A stretch of 64,000 bases of DNA from an uncultured Collinsella sp. (lineage in GTDB: Bacteria; Actinomycetota; Coriobacteriia; Coriobacteriales; Coriobacteriaceae). The notes beneath the pieces were generated by a model. The model worked only from the letters and a program-made list of their open reading frames with translations. It was not told the DNA's origin and did no database searches. Position 1 is the stretch's first letter. Each line of letters opens with the position of its first letter. Location: the NCBI GenBank assembly GCA_902472315.1, contig CABRNM010000001.1, positions 210,532 through 274,531 of the forward strand, written 5' to 3'. Positions 1-8,073 of this stretch are shown in pieces. Both the position numbers and the translations under genes were made by a program.

Positions 1-1380
1 CGCTATGTCCCACCTGTGGTGACCCCGACGCGTGCCGGCGGCTTCGACCAGAAGATCGCCATTATCGGTGCCGGCCCGGCCGGTCTGTCCTGTGCTTTCT
101 ACCTGGCCGAGAAGGGCTATAAGCCCGTCGTATTCGAGAAGAACGAGCGCCCGGGCGGCATGCTCACCTACGGTATTCCCAGCTTTAAGCTGGAGAAGGA
201 CGTTATCGAGGCCGAGGTCGAGGTCATTCGCCTGATGGGTGCCGAGTTCCGCTATGGCGTGGAGGTCGGTCGCGATGTGACGCTCGACGAGCTGCGCGAG
301 CAGGGCTTTAAGGCCTTTTATGTTGCCATCGGCTGCCAGGGCGGCCGCCTTGCCGGTATTCCGGGCGAGGATGCCGAGGACGTGACCGTAGCCGTCGACT
401 TCTTGCGCGAGGTCAACAGTGGCAAGATCGACGCGTTGCCCGGCCGCACCATCGTGGTGGGCGGCGGCAACGTGGCCATCGACGTGGCCCGCAACGCCTG
501 CCGCCTGGGCTCCGAGCACGTTGAGATGTTCTGCCTGGAGAGCGAGGCCCAGATGCCCGCGAGCGAGGAGGAGCGTCGCGAGGCCATCGAGGACGGCGCG
601 CACATCAGCTGCGGCTGGGGCCCCAAAGAGGTTCACCTGGACGAGACCGGCCGTGTGTGCGGTATCACCTTCAAGCGCTGCACGCGTGTCTTTGACGACG
701 AGGGCCGTTTTGCGCCCGAGTACGACGAGAATGATCTGCGCCGCGTCGACGCCGACCGTGTGGTCATGTCCATCGGCCAGTCCATTGTGTGGGGCGACCT
801 GTTGGCTGGCTCCAAGGTGGAGCTTGGCCGCGGCCAGGGTGCTCTTGCCGATCCCCAGACCTATCAGACTGCCGAGCCCGACATCTTTGTGGGCGGCGAC
901 GTCTATACCGGTCCGAGCTTTGCCATCGACGCCATCGCCGCCGGTCACGAGGCCGCCGTGTCCATCCATCGCTTTGTGCAGCCGGGCTCCACGCTCACCA
1001 TCGGCCGCAACCAGCGCCGCTATACCGCGCTCGACCGCGACGATGTCGTGATCGAGAGCTACGACAACGCGAGCCGCGAGGCTGCCCACGTGGACCGCGA
1101 GCGCGAGAAGGCCGCGCCGTTTAGCGAGTACGTCGAGACCTTTACCGAAGAGCAGGTGCGCGCCGAGACCGCCCGTTGCCTGGGTTGCGGTGCTTCGATC
1201 GTCGACCCCAACAAGTGCATCGGCTGCGGCCTGTGCACCACCAAGTGCGCGTTTGACGCCATCCACCTGGATCGAGATCGCCCCGAGTGCTCCACGATGG
1301 TCAAATACGAGCAAAAGCTCCCCAGCCTGGGTAAGTATGCTTTGAAGCGTGCTATTAAGATCAAGTTTGGCAGGAAATAA
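1..1380 (+). CDS. FAD-dependent NAD(P)-linked oxidoreductase with C-terminal 4Fe-4S domain (5' partial)
   Basis: The reading frame is open to the left edge, so the start lies outside the window. The visible 459 residues carry an FAD-binding GAGPAG motif near residue 24, the GGM..YGIP segment typical of glutamate synthase small subunit-like flavoproteins, and a second nucleotide-binding VGGGNVA motif near residue 155. The C-terminus has a CLGCG motif and a ferredoxin-like CIGCGLCTTKC cluster motif. The family moves electrons between NAD(P)H and Fe-S partners. The stop is followed 33 bases later by hypA on the same strand, which suggests a link to hydrogenase or formate metabolism; that link is inference. 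The exact substrate cannot be named from this part alone. Confidence 0.85.
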   Translation, partial: RYVPPVVTPTRAGGFDQKIAIIGAGPAGLSCAFYLAEKGYKPVVFEKNERPGGMLTYGIPSFKLEKDVIEAEVEVIRLMGAEFRYGVEVGRDVTLDELREQGFKAFYVAIGCQGGRLAGIPGEDAEDVTVAVDFLREVNSGKIDALPGRTIVVGGGNVAIDVARNACRLGSEHVEMFCLESEAQMPASEEERREAIEDGAHISCGWGPKEVHLDETGRVCGITFKRCTRVFDDEGRFAPEYDENDLRRVDADRVVMSIGQSIVWGDLLAGSKVELGRGQGALADPQTYQTAEPDIFVGGDVYTGPSFAIDAIAAGHEAAVSIHRFVQPGSTLTIGRNQRRYTALDRDDVVIESYDNASREAAHVDREREKAAPFSEYVETFTEEQVRAETARCLGCGASIVDPNKCIGCGLCTTKCAFDAIHLDRDRPECSTMVKYEQKLPSLGKYALKRAIKIKFGRK

Positions 1381-1413
1381 GCAGCCATAACGGGAACGGC
1401 GAAAGGATTAATA

Positions 1414-1842
1414 GTGCACGAGCTCGGGATTGTGTATCACATCATTCGCGATGTTGAGAACGTGGCGCGCGCCAATGGCGTGCGCCACGTTTCGAGCGTT
1501 ACGCTGCTGCTGGGTGAGGTTTCGGGCGTCGTTCCCGACTTGCTGCTCGACGCTTGGCGCTGGGCGGCAGATAAAAAGTCCATCACCGAGGGTGCGGAGC
1601 TTATCGTGGAGCCTGTCGAGGCCGTGACGCATTGCGAGGCGTGCGGCCGCGACTACGCGACAGTCGAGCACGGCAAGACCTGCCCTCATTGCGGCAGTGG
1701 TGAAACATACCTGCTGCAGGGCCAGGAGGTCATGATCAAGCAGATTGAGACCCCCGACGAGGACCCGGCAGACGCTGCCCCCGACGGCCCTTCTGACGCC
1801 CCCGACGCCGTCGACGCCGCCAACCCCCTCCACATCGCCTAA
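1414..1842 (+). CDS. hypA: Hydrogenase maturation nickel metallochaperone HypA
   Basis: This 142-residue protein begins with MHELGI, the conserved HypA N-terminus whose His2 binds nickel. Two CxxC motifs (CEAC and CPHC) in the middle form the structural zinc site. HypA passes nickel to the large subunit of [NiFe] hydrogenases. The start is a GTG after an AAGGA-like ribosome site. The C-terminal 30 residues are an acidic Asp/Pro/Ala tail not needed in the family. No other hyp gene is visible, so either the rest lies upstream or the gene is isolated. A palindromic repeat begins a few bases after the stop. Confidence 0.92.
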   Translation: MHELGIVYHIIRDVENVARANGVRHVSSVTLLLGEVSGVVPDLLLDAWRWAADKKSITEGAELIVEPVEAVTHCEACGRDYATVEHGKTCPHCGSGETYLLQGQEVMIKQIETPDEDPADAAPDGPSDAPDAVDAANPLHIA

Positions 1843-1845
1843 CTT

Positions 1846-1926
1846 GGTCGTTGGGGACGTTCTTAAACGACTAGTCAAACAAGAACGTCCCCAACGACTA
1901 GTCGTTTAAGAACGTCCCCAATGACT
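1846..1926 (+). repeat. Palindromic intergenic repeat, family 1, copy 1
   Basis: The sequence TTGGGGACGTTCTT is followed by its inverted copies AAGAACGTCCCCAA at about 1880-1894 and again at 1908-1921, with GACTAGTC between them. The same unit recurs at 5526-5581 and 40530-40586. It starts directly after the hypA stop, so it may also act as an RNA hairpin at the 3' end. Confidence 0.85.
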
Positions 1927-2245
1927 ACTTGCGCTAGAGCATAAGTCACGCTAATAGTCAAGTTATGTCTGTTTAAACAAAATAGCGGCAGTACAAGCGC
2001 ATTCGCGCTTGCCTAAAATCGATATTAATGAACAGCCTGCTTGTATCTGTAAAATGCGCGGCTTGATGAGCGACGCCTTGGCAGGTAATGAGTGAAAAAC
2101 CAGTAACGTAATCAACTTGTAACAAACCTAGACGTTTAAACAAATAATGCAATCTTTTGCAAATTTAGCGATAATTCCACAAACTAAACAGGTATACTTC
2201 CTTAATGTCGTGTAGGGAATACGTAGACAAAAAGGAGGTTATGTG
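1927..2245 (+). promoter_or_regulatory. AT-rich control region of the mannose-family PTS operon
   Basis: This 320-base stretch has no gene. It is much richer in A and T than its surroundings. The motif GTTTAAACAAA occurs at 1971-1981 and again at 2134-2144, and contains the perfect palindrome GTTTAAAC. A -10-like TATACT lies at 2193-2198 but I see no convincing -35 box at the right distance. A strong ribosome site AAAGGAGG is at 2231-2238, 7 bases before ATG 2246. The repeated motif is a candidate operator; no regulator can be assigned. Confidence 0.4.
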
Positions 2246-3235
2246 ATGGTAAGTATTGTTCTTGCTAGCCACGGGGACTTGGCAGCTGGAATCAAGCAGA
2301 CGGGCTCGATGGTCTTTGGCGATCAGCCGTCTGTAGCCGTGGTCTCGCTCGAGCCGAGCATGGGCCCCGACGACTTCCGTGCCAAGGTCGAGGAAGCAGT
2401 CGCTTCCTTCGAGGACCAGGAGCAGGTGCTCTTCCTCGTTGATCTGTGGGGCGGCACGCCGTTCAACCAGATCAGCGGGCTCATCGAAGGCCACGATTCC
2501 TGGGCTATCGTCACCGGTGTCAACCTGCCTATGCTCATCGAGGCATATTCGCAGCGCTTTGACGCAAAGAACACTGCACATGCGATCGCAAAACATCTCG
2601 TGACTGAGGCTAAGGCTGGCGTGCGCGTCAAGCCCGAGTCTCTGGAGCCCGAGGAGAAGAAGCCGGCTACGGCCGCCGCTGCTCCTGCAGGCGCCATCCC
2701 TCCGGGAACGGTCATCGGCGACGGGCACATCAAGATTGCCCACGTCCGTATCGACACCCGTCTGCTGCATGGTCAGGTGGCCACCACGTGGACCAAGCAG
2801 ATCAACCCCAACCGCATCATCGTGGTTTCCGACGGCGTTGCTCACGACGAGCTCCGCAAGACCATGATCGAGCAGGCTGCCCCTCCGGGAGTCCATGCCA
2901 ACGTCGTTCCCATCAAGAAGATGGCCGAGGTCGTCAAGGACACGCGCTTTGGTGACACCAAGGCCATGCTGCTCTTCGAGAACCCGCAGGATCTGCTCAA
3001 GGCCATCGAGGCCGGCGTCGACATCAAGGAAGTCAACATCGGTTCCATGGCTCACTCCAAGGGCAAGGTCGTCGTCACCAACGCCGTCGCTATGGGCGAT
3101 GACGACGTCAAGACTCTCGAGGCCCTCAAGGCCAAGGGCGTCAAGTTCGAGGTCCGCAAGGTTCCTTCGGATTCCTCCGAGGATCTCGACGCCATGTTGA
3201 AGAAAGCTAAGGCCGAACTGGCCGCTCAAGCATAG
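2246..3235 (+). CDS. PTS mannose/fructose/sorbose family IIAB component
   Basis: This cytoplasmic phosphotransfer protein of 329 residues fuses IIA and IIB of the mannose PTS family. The IIA domain (about 1-130) has the phospho-acceptor His9 in VLASHGDLA. An Ala/Pro linker (about 135-160) leads to IIB (about 165-329), where His175 in RLLHGQVA is the second phosphorylation site. HPr gives phosphate to IIA, IIA to IIB, and IIB to the sugar crossing IIC/IID. ATG 2246 is preferred over the GTG at 2243 because of its spacing from AAAGGAGG. IIC follows after 18 bases. The substrate could be mannose, glucose, fructose or another hexose; sequence alone does not settle it. Confidence 0.93.
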   Translation: MVSIVLASHGDLAAGIKQTGSMVFGDQPSVAVVSLEPSMGPDDFRAKVEEAVASFEDQEQVLFLVDLWGGTPFNQISGLIEGHDSWAIVTGVNLPMLIEAYSQRFDAKNTAHAIAKHLVTEAKAGVRVKPESLEPEEKKPATAAAAPAGAIPPGTVIGDGHIKIAHVRIDTRLLHGQVATTWTKQINPNRIIVVSDGVAHDELRKTMIEQAAPPGVHANVVPIKKMAEVVKDTRFGDTKAMLLFENPQDLLKAIEAGVDIKEVNIGSMAHSKGKVVVTNAVAMGDDDVKTLEALKAKGVKFEVRKVPSDSSEDLDAMLKKAKAELAAQA

Positions 3236-3253
3236 TAAAGGAGGGTCCGATAC

Positions 3254-4072
3254 ATGTCTGCAATCACTATTCTGCTTGTTGCGATTGTCGCGTTGCTTGC
3301 CGGTATGGAAGGCATTCTGGATGAGTTCCAGTTCCATCAGCCGCTCGTGGCATGCACGCTTATCGGTCTCGTAACCGGTCACCTTCAGGAGGGCATCCTC
3401 CTGGGCGGTTCGCTCCAGATGATGGCCCTTGGCTGGGCTAACGTCGGCGCCGCCGTCGCGCCTGACGCCGCTCTGGCCTCGGTCGCCTCTTCGATCATCA
3501 TGGTGCTCGCCCTCAACGGCGGCGCTACCGATCCGTCGAAGGCCGTTACCGCCGCCATCGCCGTCGCCGTCCCGCTGTCGGTCGCTGGTCTGTTCCTGAC
3601 CATGATCTGCCGCACCCTGGCTACCGCTATCGCTCACGCCATGGACGGCTGCGCCGAGAAGGGCGACTTCGCCGGCATCGAGCGTTGGCAGTACATTGCC
3701 ATCCTTATGCAGGGCCTTCGTATTGCCATCCCGGCAGTGCTTCTGTGCATCATCCCGGCCGAGGCAGTTACCAACGCGCTTAACGCTATGCCCGACTGGC
3801 TGTCCGGCGGCATGGCTGTCGGCGGCGGCATGGTCGCTTCCGTCGGTTACGCCATGGTCATCAACATGATGGCCACCAAGGAGACCTGGCCGTTCTTCAT
3901 CCTCGGCTTTGTCCTTGCTGCCATCCCTCAGCTCACGCTGATCGCCCTTGGCCTCATCGGCATCTCCCTTGCCCTCATCTACCTTGGCCTTAAGGATCTG
4001 GCCAAGCAGGGTGGCGGCATGGGCGGTGGCTCCGGTGACCCGCTCGGCGACATTCTGAACGATTACGAGTAG
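3254..4072 (+). CDS. PTS mannose/fructose/sorbose family IIC component
   Basis: This 272-residue integral membrane protein is the sugar-translocating subunit of the mannose-type PTS. Most of it is hydrophobic and it shows the family pattern of an early LxGMEGILDEFQFHQP segment, which marks substrate-facing loops, and repeated GLVTG/GGSLQMM stretches. The length matches known IIC proteins (about 260-270). It forms a complex with IID. An AAAGGAGGG ribosome site lies just before ATG 3254. The C-terminus ends in a Gly-rich tail. The stop overlaps the ribosome site of IID, a sign of coupled translation. Confidence 0.93.
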   Translation: MSAITILLVAIVALLAGMEGILDEFQFHQPLVACTLIGLVTGHLQEGILLGGSLQMMALGWANVGAAVAPDAALASVASSIIMVLALNGGATDPSKAVTAAIAVAVPLSVAGLFLTMICRTLATAIAHAMDGCAEKGDFAGIERWQYIAILMQGLRIAIPAVLLCIIPAEAVTNALNAMPDWLSGGMAVGGGMVASVGYAMVINMMATKETWPFFILGFVLAAIPQLTLIALGLIGISLALIYLGLKDLAKQGGGMGGGSGDPLGDILNDYE

Positions 4073-4088
4073 GAGGGGAGTGATACAT

Positions 4089-5009
4089 ATGGCAGAGAAC
4101 AAGATTCAGCTCACCAAGGCTGACCGCAAGAAGGTTTGCTTCCGTCATCAGTTCCTTCAGGGCTCGTGGAACTACGAGCGTATGCAGAACGGCGGCTGGT
4201 GCTTCGCAATGATCCCTGCGATCAAGAAGCTCTACACCAGCAAGGATGACCAGATTGCCGCTCTTAAGCGCCACCTGGAGTTCTATAACACCCACCCCTA
4301 TGTTTCCGCCCCCGTCATTGGCGTTACCCTCGCCCTCGAGGAGGAGCGCGCCAACGGTGCTCCGATCGACGACGTCGCCATCCAGGGCGTCAAGGTCGGT
4401 ATGATGGGCCCGCTCGCCGGCGTCGGCGACCCCGCCTTCTGGTTCACCCTTCGCCCGATTCTGGGCGCTCTGGGCGCTTCCATGGCCCTGTCCGGCAGCA
4501 TCGCCGGTCCGCTGCTGTTCTTCTTCGCGTGGAACATCATCCGTTACGCTTTCCTGTGGTACACGCAGGAGTTTGGCTACAAGGTCGGCTCCTCCATCGC
4601 CAAGGACCTCTCCGGCGGTCTGATGGGCAAGGTCACCGAGGGTGCTTCCATCCTGGGTATGTTCATCATCGGCGCCCTGGTCGAGCGCTGGGTGTCCATC
4701 TCCTTCACCCCGGTCGTCTCCAAGGTCACGCAGTCTGCTGGCGCCTTTATCGACTGGGCTAACCTGCCCTCCGGTTCTGAGGGTGTCAAGGAAGCACTGA
4801 CGATGTATAACTCCATCGGTGCTAACGCCCTTGATCAGGTGAAGGTCACCACGCTTCAGGCTAACCTCGATCAGCTCATCCCCGGCCTTGCCGCCGTGTG
4901 CCTGACCCTGCTGGTCTGCAAGCTCCTCAAGAAGAAGGTCAGCCCGATCGTCATCATCCTGGCTCTCTTCGCCGTCGGCATCATCGGTCGCGTCTGCGGC
5001 TTCATGTAA
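4089..5009 (+). CDS. PTS mannose/fructose/sorbose family IID component
   Basis: This 306-residue membrane protein pairs with IIC in the mannose-type permease. It shows the IID hallmarks: a soluble N-terminal half with FLQGSWNYERMQ and FYNTHPY segments, the GVKVGMMGPLAGVGDP motif, and hydrophobic helices at the C-terminus. The length is a little over the usual 270-300. ATG 4089 is chosen because AGGAGGGG (4071-4078) is correctly spaced from it, while the GTG at 4080 is too close. It is the last gene before a hairpin terminator at 5067-5113. Confidence 0.93.
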   Translation: MAENKIQLTKADRKKVCFRHQFLQGSWNYERMQNGGWCFAMIPAIKKLYTSKDDQIAALKRHLEFYNTHPYVSAPVIGVTLALEEERANGAPIDDVAIQGVKVGMMGPLAGVGDPAFWFTLRPILGALGASMALSGSIAGPLLFFFAWNIIRYAFLWYTQEFGYKVGSSIAKDLSGGLMGKVTEGASILGMFIIGALVERWVSISFTPVVSKVTQSAGAFIDWANLPSGSEGVKEALTMYNSIGANALDQVKVTTLQANLDQLIPGLAAVCLTLLVCKLLKKKVSPIVIILALFAVGIIGRVCGFM

Positions 5010-5066
5010 GCACGCTTCGGCTTAAGACCGAGAGTTGCTAGGCAAGGGCTTTTGAGCCATTGAAAC

Positions 5067-5113
5067 GGACCGCACCCGGTGGGTACACTGGATGCGGTCC
5101 GATTGTTTTATTT
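5067..5113 (+). terminator. Rho-independent terminator after the PTS genes
   Basis: GGACCGCA (5067-5074) pairs with TGCGGTCC (5093-5100) and is followed by GATTGTTTTATTT. It lies between IID and the DUF956 gene, so the latter may be read by partial read-through. Confidence 0.65.
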
Positions 5114-5129
5114 GGAGGGCGAGGCGCGC

Positions 5130-5528
5130 ATGGCGCAATCTCAGAACAGCACGGTCGATCTGGCAACGCCGGCAACCTGCCTGATGGGGCTTACCAGTCA
5201 CGGTAACGTGATGGTGGGCAATAAGGCGTTTGAGTACTATAACGAGCGCAATCCCGAGGATTATATTCAAATCCCATGGGACGAGGTCGACTATATTGCC
5301 GCCGAGGTTTTACGCGGCACCAAGAAGATCACGCGTTTTGCCATCTTCACCAAGGACAACGGTCACTTTACGTTTTCGACGCGCGACGACAAAGAGACGC
5401 TTCGTGCGGTCCGCAAGTACGTCGACGAGGACAAGCTCGTGCGCTCGCCCGACTTCATCGATGTGACGGCCAAGGGCGCCAAGAGCATCCCCTCCGTTAT
5501 CAAAAACCTCTTCCACAAAGGCAACTAG
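5130..5528 (+). CDS. DUF956 family protein (ManO-like, PTS-associated)
   Basis: This 132-residue soluble protein matches the DUF956 family, which is almost always encoded next to mannose-family PTS genes and is thought to act in their regulation. Visible family features are the GLTSHGNVMVGNKAFEYY block and the IPWDEVDYIAAEV block. The start at ATG 5130 is supported by GGAGGG about 10 bases upstream; a longer start at 5079 would fall inside the terminator hairpin. The TAG stop lies in the first bases of a palindromic repeat. The biochemical role of the family is not established. Confidence 0.85.
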   Translation: MAQSQNSTVDLATPATCLMGLTSHGNVMVGNKAFEYYNERNPEDYIQIPWDEVDYIAAEVLRGTKKITRFAIFTKDNGHFTFSTRDDKETLRAVRKYVDEDKLVRSPDFIDVTAKGAKSIPSVIKNLFHKGN

Positions 5529-5581
5529 TCATTGGGGACGTTCTTAAACGACTAGTCATTAAAGAACGTCCCCAATGACTA
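5526..5581 (+). repeat. Palindromic intergenic repeat, family 1, copy 2
   Basis: TAGTCATTGGGGACGTTCTT (5526-5545) is perfectly inverted at 5562-5581. The stop codon of the DUF956 gene is the first three bases of the repeat. Confidence 0.9.
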
Positions 5582-5622
5582 CCTCGTGACGATAGTGCAA
5601 ATCTGCTACACTAGTACAACAT

Positions 5623-5698
5623 GCCTCCGTAGCTCAGGGGATAGAGCACCGCTCTCCTAAAGCGGGTGTCGACGGTTCGAATCCGCCCGGGGGCACCA
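5623..5698 (+). tRNA. tRNA-Arg (anticodon CCT)
   Basis: The cloverleaf has acceptor GCCTCCG pairing with CGGGGGC, D-arm GCTC...GAGC, anticodon stem CCGCT/AGCGG with loop CTCCTAA, hence anticodon CCT reading AGG, and a T-loop TTCGAAT. CCA is encoded. The T-stem has one mismatch. A TACACT -10-like box lies about 12 bases upstream (5607-5612). Confidence 0.9.
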
Positions 5699-5806
5699 GA
5701 AGATTATGACGGCGTCGCGAGAGCGGCGCCGTTTCTGGTTTGTGGGGACTGTCGGCGGATTCGGACCGTCGGCACCCGCGTCACTCATTTCCCCGCGGGG
5801 GGAGTT

Positions 5807-5831
5807 TTCGAATCCGCCCGGGGGCACCAGA
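5807..5831 (+). repeat. Second copy of the tRNA-Arg 3' end (attachment-site-like)
   Basis: The 25 bases at 5676-5700, covering the T-loop, the acceptor 3' strand, CCA and two flanking bases, are exactly repeated at 5807-5831. The 106 bases between the copies hold no gene. Such tRNA 3' duplications are left by integrases that use tRNA genes as attachment sites. A decayed tandem tRNA is the alternative. Confidence 0.7.
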
Positions 5832-5839
5832 GGAATATC

Positions 5840-5870
5840 GAGCCCGGTACCGCTACGGTGCCGGGCTCTT
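5840..5870 (+). terminator. Terminator downstream of tRNA-Arg
   Basis: GAGCCCGGTACCG (5840-5852) pairs with CGGTGCCGGGCTC (5856-5868), giving a 13-pair stem with one G-T pair and a 3-base loop, followed by TTCAGGTT. Confidence 0.65.
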
Positions 5871-5896
5871 CAGGTTCATGTCATGTCAAAAACGAA

Positions 5897-5927
5897 GCGC
5901 CCGCTTGCTGGGGAAGCAAGCGGGCGC
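5897..5927 (-). terminator. Terminator of the minus-strand kinase operon
   Basis: GCGCCCGCTTGCT (5897-5909) is inverted at 5915-5927. On the minus strand the stem is followed by TTCGTTTTTGAC, a good T tract. It lies 53 bases after the stop of the PASTA kinase gene. Confidence 0.85.
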
Positions 5928-5979
5928 CTGTGAGCGAATATGTTTGCGGCGAGAGCCGTGATGAGCGGTGGGGTGGCGA

Positions 5980-7941
5980 CTAGTTGGTCGTACCGGAATC
6001 GTCACCCGTGCCCGAGCCAGAGCCCGAACCCGAGCCAGAAAGTGCGACCGTCAGCGTAATCGTGCTGTCGGTGGACTGCTTGCCGGTGGGGGAGACGCCC
6101 GTAACGGTGGCATCCTCGTTACCGCTCACGGGATTGCCGTTCTGGTCACAGAAGCCAATGTTATAGAAACCGGCGTTGTTGAGCGCGGTAACGGCGGCGG
6201 AAATGCTCTTGCCGTACAGGTTGCCCGGGACGGTGGCCTTGCCGGACTTCTTGGCAATGACGACGGTAATCGTGGCACCGGGCTTCTGCTTGCCGCTGGG
6301 GTTCCAGCTGATCACGGTGCCCTCGGTAACCGAGTCGTTCTCCTGGTAGCTCACGTCGACGCCAAAGCCTGCCATATCGAGGGCGTTGCGCGCCTGGGCC
6401 TCGGTCATGTCGGTCAGGTCGGGGACGGACGTGGTATCCGGGCCGCTGGAGACCTTATACGAGATGGTCGTGCCCTTCGCGACTTCCTTACCGGCTTCGG
6501 TGCCCTGCTCAAAGACCTGGCCCTCATCGGCCTCGTTGGCCTCCTCGGAGGCGTTGCCCTTCAGGCCAACGCTTGCCAGCGCGGCTTCTGCCTGGTCCTT
6601 GGTCAGGCCGACAAGCTGGGGAACCTCAACCTTCTCGGAGGGCTTGGGGCCCTTGGAGATTACCAGGTTCACCTTAGTGCCCTTGGCCTTCTTGGTGTTG
6701 CCGTTGGGCGTCTGCTCGGCGACCTTGCCCTCATCGACATCGTCGTTGTAGCTTTGGTCGATGGTGCCGACCTCGAGGCCGGCTTCCTTGATCAGCTCGA
6801 CGGCAGTCTGCTGGTCCTTGCCCAGTACATCGGGCACGGTGACCTGCTCGCCGCCAAAGAGTCCTGTGGCAAAGGCCACCACGATGCCGATGACGGCAAC
6901 GGCTGCCACCACGGCGGCGATGATCTTGTTCTTGTTGGATTTGGGTTTTTCGACCTCGTAGGAGCCGGTGGAGCCCGAAACCGAGCTACGGGCAGTATTC
7001 TGGCCGCTCACGCCCGAGACGGGACGCACCATGGCGCGCGTTTGATCGGAAAGCTCGCGAGTCTTGGTGGCGCCCAGCTCACCGGGGGCACCGATGATGC
7101 GCGTGGGCTCCGAGACGTTGACGGCACGGCCCGACAGGTAGCTATTGAGCACCTGACGAAGCTCGTCGGCGGTCTGGAAGCGGTTTGCCGGGTCCTTCTC
7201 CATGCACTTGAGGATGATGCGCTCAAGGTCGGCGTCGACACCGGAGTTGATCTGGCTCGGCGGAATAGGCAACTCGTTGACTTGCTTGAGTGCGACCGAG
7301 ATGGCGTCGTCACCGTCAAAGGGAACGCGGCCGGTGGCGCACTCGTACATCACGACGCCCAGCGAGTAGATATCCGAGGTGGGGCCGAGGTCCTGACCGC
7401 GGGTCTGCTCGGGGCTGACGTAGTGGGCGGTTCCCAGCACGTTGTTGTCTTGCGTGAGGTGGCTGTTCTTGGCGCGCGCGATGCCAAAGTCCATCACCTT
7501 GATGTTGCCGTCGGGCAGCACCATGATGTTCTGCGGCTTAATGTCGCGGTGGATGATCTCGTGCTTGTGGGCGACCGAAAGCGCAGAGCTGATCTGCGAG
7601 CCGATCTGGGCGACCTTCTTGGGGTCGAGGGCGCCGTGGCTCTTGATGCCGCTCTTAAGGTCGGTGCCGCGCAGGTACTCCATGACGATGTAATAGGTGT
7701 CGCCGTCCTTGCCCCAATCGTAGACGCCCACGATATAGGGGGAGGAGAGACCGGCTGCTGCCTGGGCCTCCTGCTTAAAGCGTGCGGCGAAGGTTGCGTC
7801 GCCAGCATACTGCGGCAGCATGATCTTGACGGCTACCGTGCGGTCGAGGACCTGGTCCTGTGCACGGTAGACGGTCGCCATGCCGCCTGTTCCCACCTTA
7901 TCCTTGAGGAGGTATCTTCCCCCGAGGACCCTCTGTTCCAT
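5980..7941 (-). CDS. pknB: PASTA-domain serine/threonine protein kinase (PknB/StkP type)
   Basis: This 653-residue membrane kinase phosphorylates cell-division and cell-wall proteins in response to peptidoglycan fragments. Residues 10-270 form the kinase domain with glycine loop GTGGMA (17-22), catalytic Lys39, HRDIKPQN (131-138) and DFG (151-153). One membrane helix lies at about 340-362, followed by four extracellular PASTA domains (about 366-640) and a Gly/Ser tail. ATG 7941 follows an AGGAG site at a good distance; the ATG at 7956 overlaps that site. It is the last gene of a minus-strand operon with the fused RodA-PBP and the PP2C phosphatase, the usual actinobacterial partners. Confidence 0.95.
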   Translation of the reverse strand: MEQRVLGGRYLLKDKVGTGGMATVYRAQDQVLDRTVAVKIMLPQYAGDATFAARFKQEAQAAAGLSSPYIVGVYDWGKDGDTYYIVMEYLRGTDLKSGIKSHGALDPKKVAQIGSQISSALSVAHKHEIIHRDIKPQNIMVLPDGNIKVMDFGIARAKNSHLTQDNNVLGTAHYVSPEQTRGQDLGPTSDIYSLGVVMYECATGRVPFDGDDAISVALKQVNELPIPPSQINSGVDADLERIILKCMEKDPANRFQTADELRQVLNSYLSGRAVNVSEPTRIIGAPGELGATKTRELSDQTRAMVRPVSGVSGQNTARSSVSGSTGSYEVEKPKSNKNKIIAAVVAAVAVIGIVVAFATGLFGGEQVTVPDVLGKDQQTAVELIKEAGLEVGTIDQSYNDDVDEGKVAEQTPNGNTKKAKGTKVNLVISKGPKPSEKVEVPQLVGLTKDQAEAALASVGLKGNASEEANEADEGQVFEQGTEAGKEVAKGTTISYKVSSGPDTTSVPDLTDMTEAQARNALDMAGFGVDVSYQENDSVTEGTVISWNPSGKQKPGATITVVIAKKSGKATVPGNLYGKSISAAVTALNNAGFYNIGFCDQNGNPVSGNEDATVTGVSPTGKQSTDSTITLTVALSGSGSGSGSGTGDDSGTTN

Positions 7942-8073
7942 TCCTGCTCCTAACATAACTATTCGCTCAACGATGTGTGTAGTACCTACGATGTGGCCGC
8001 TGGGGCCGTGTGGCGCGTTGCCGCTAACTCTTAGGCCGCGGCGCGCCTCGGGTGTCCGATTCGATCATGGGCA

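Noticed and set aside
2165..4102. A 645-codon minus-strand frame opposite the mannose PTS genes
   Set aside because: Shadow of IIAB and IIC, without ribosome site or domain.
5666..5983. Small plus-strand frames across tRNA-Arg and the following region
   Set aside because: They run through the tRNA and terminators, and have no ribosome site.
5968..7953. A 661-codon plus-strand frame opposite the PASTA kinase gene
   Set aside because: Same codon-bias shadow; the minus strand has full kinase and PASTA motifs.
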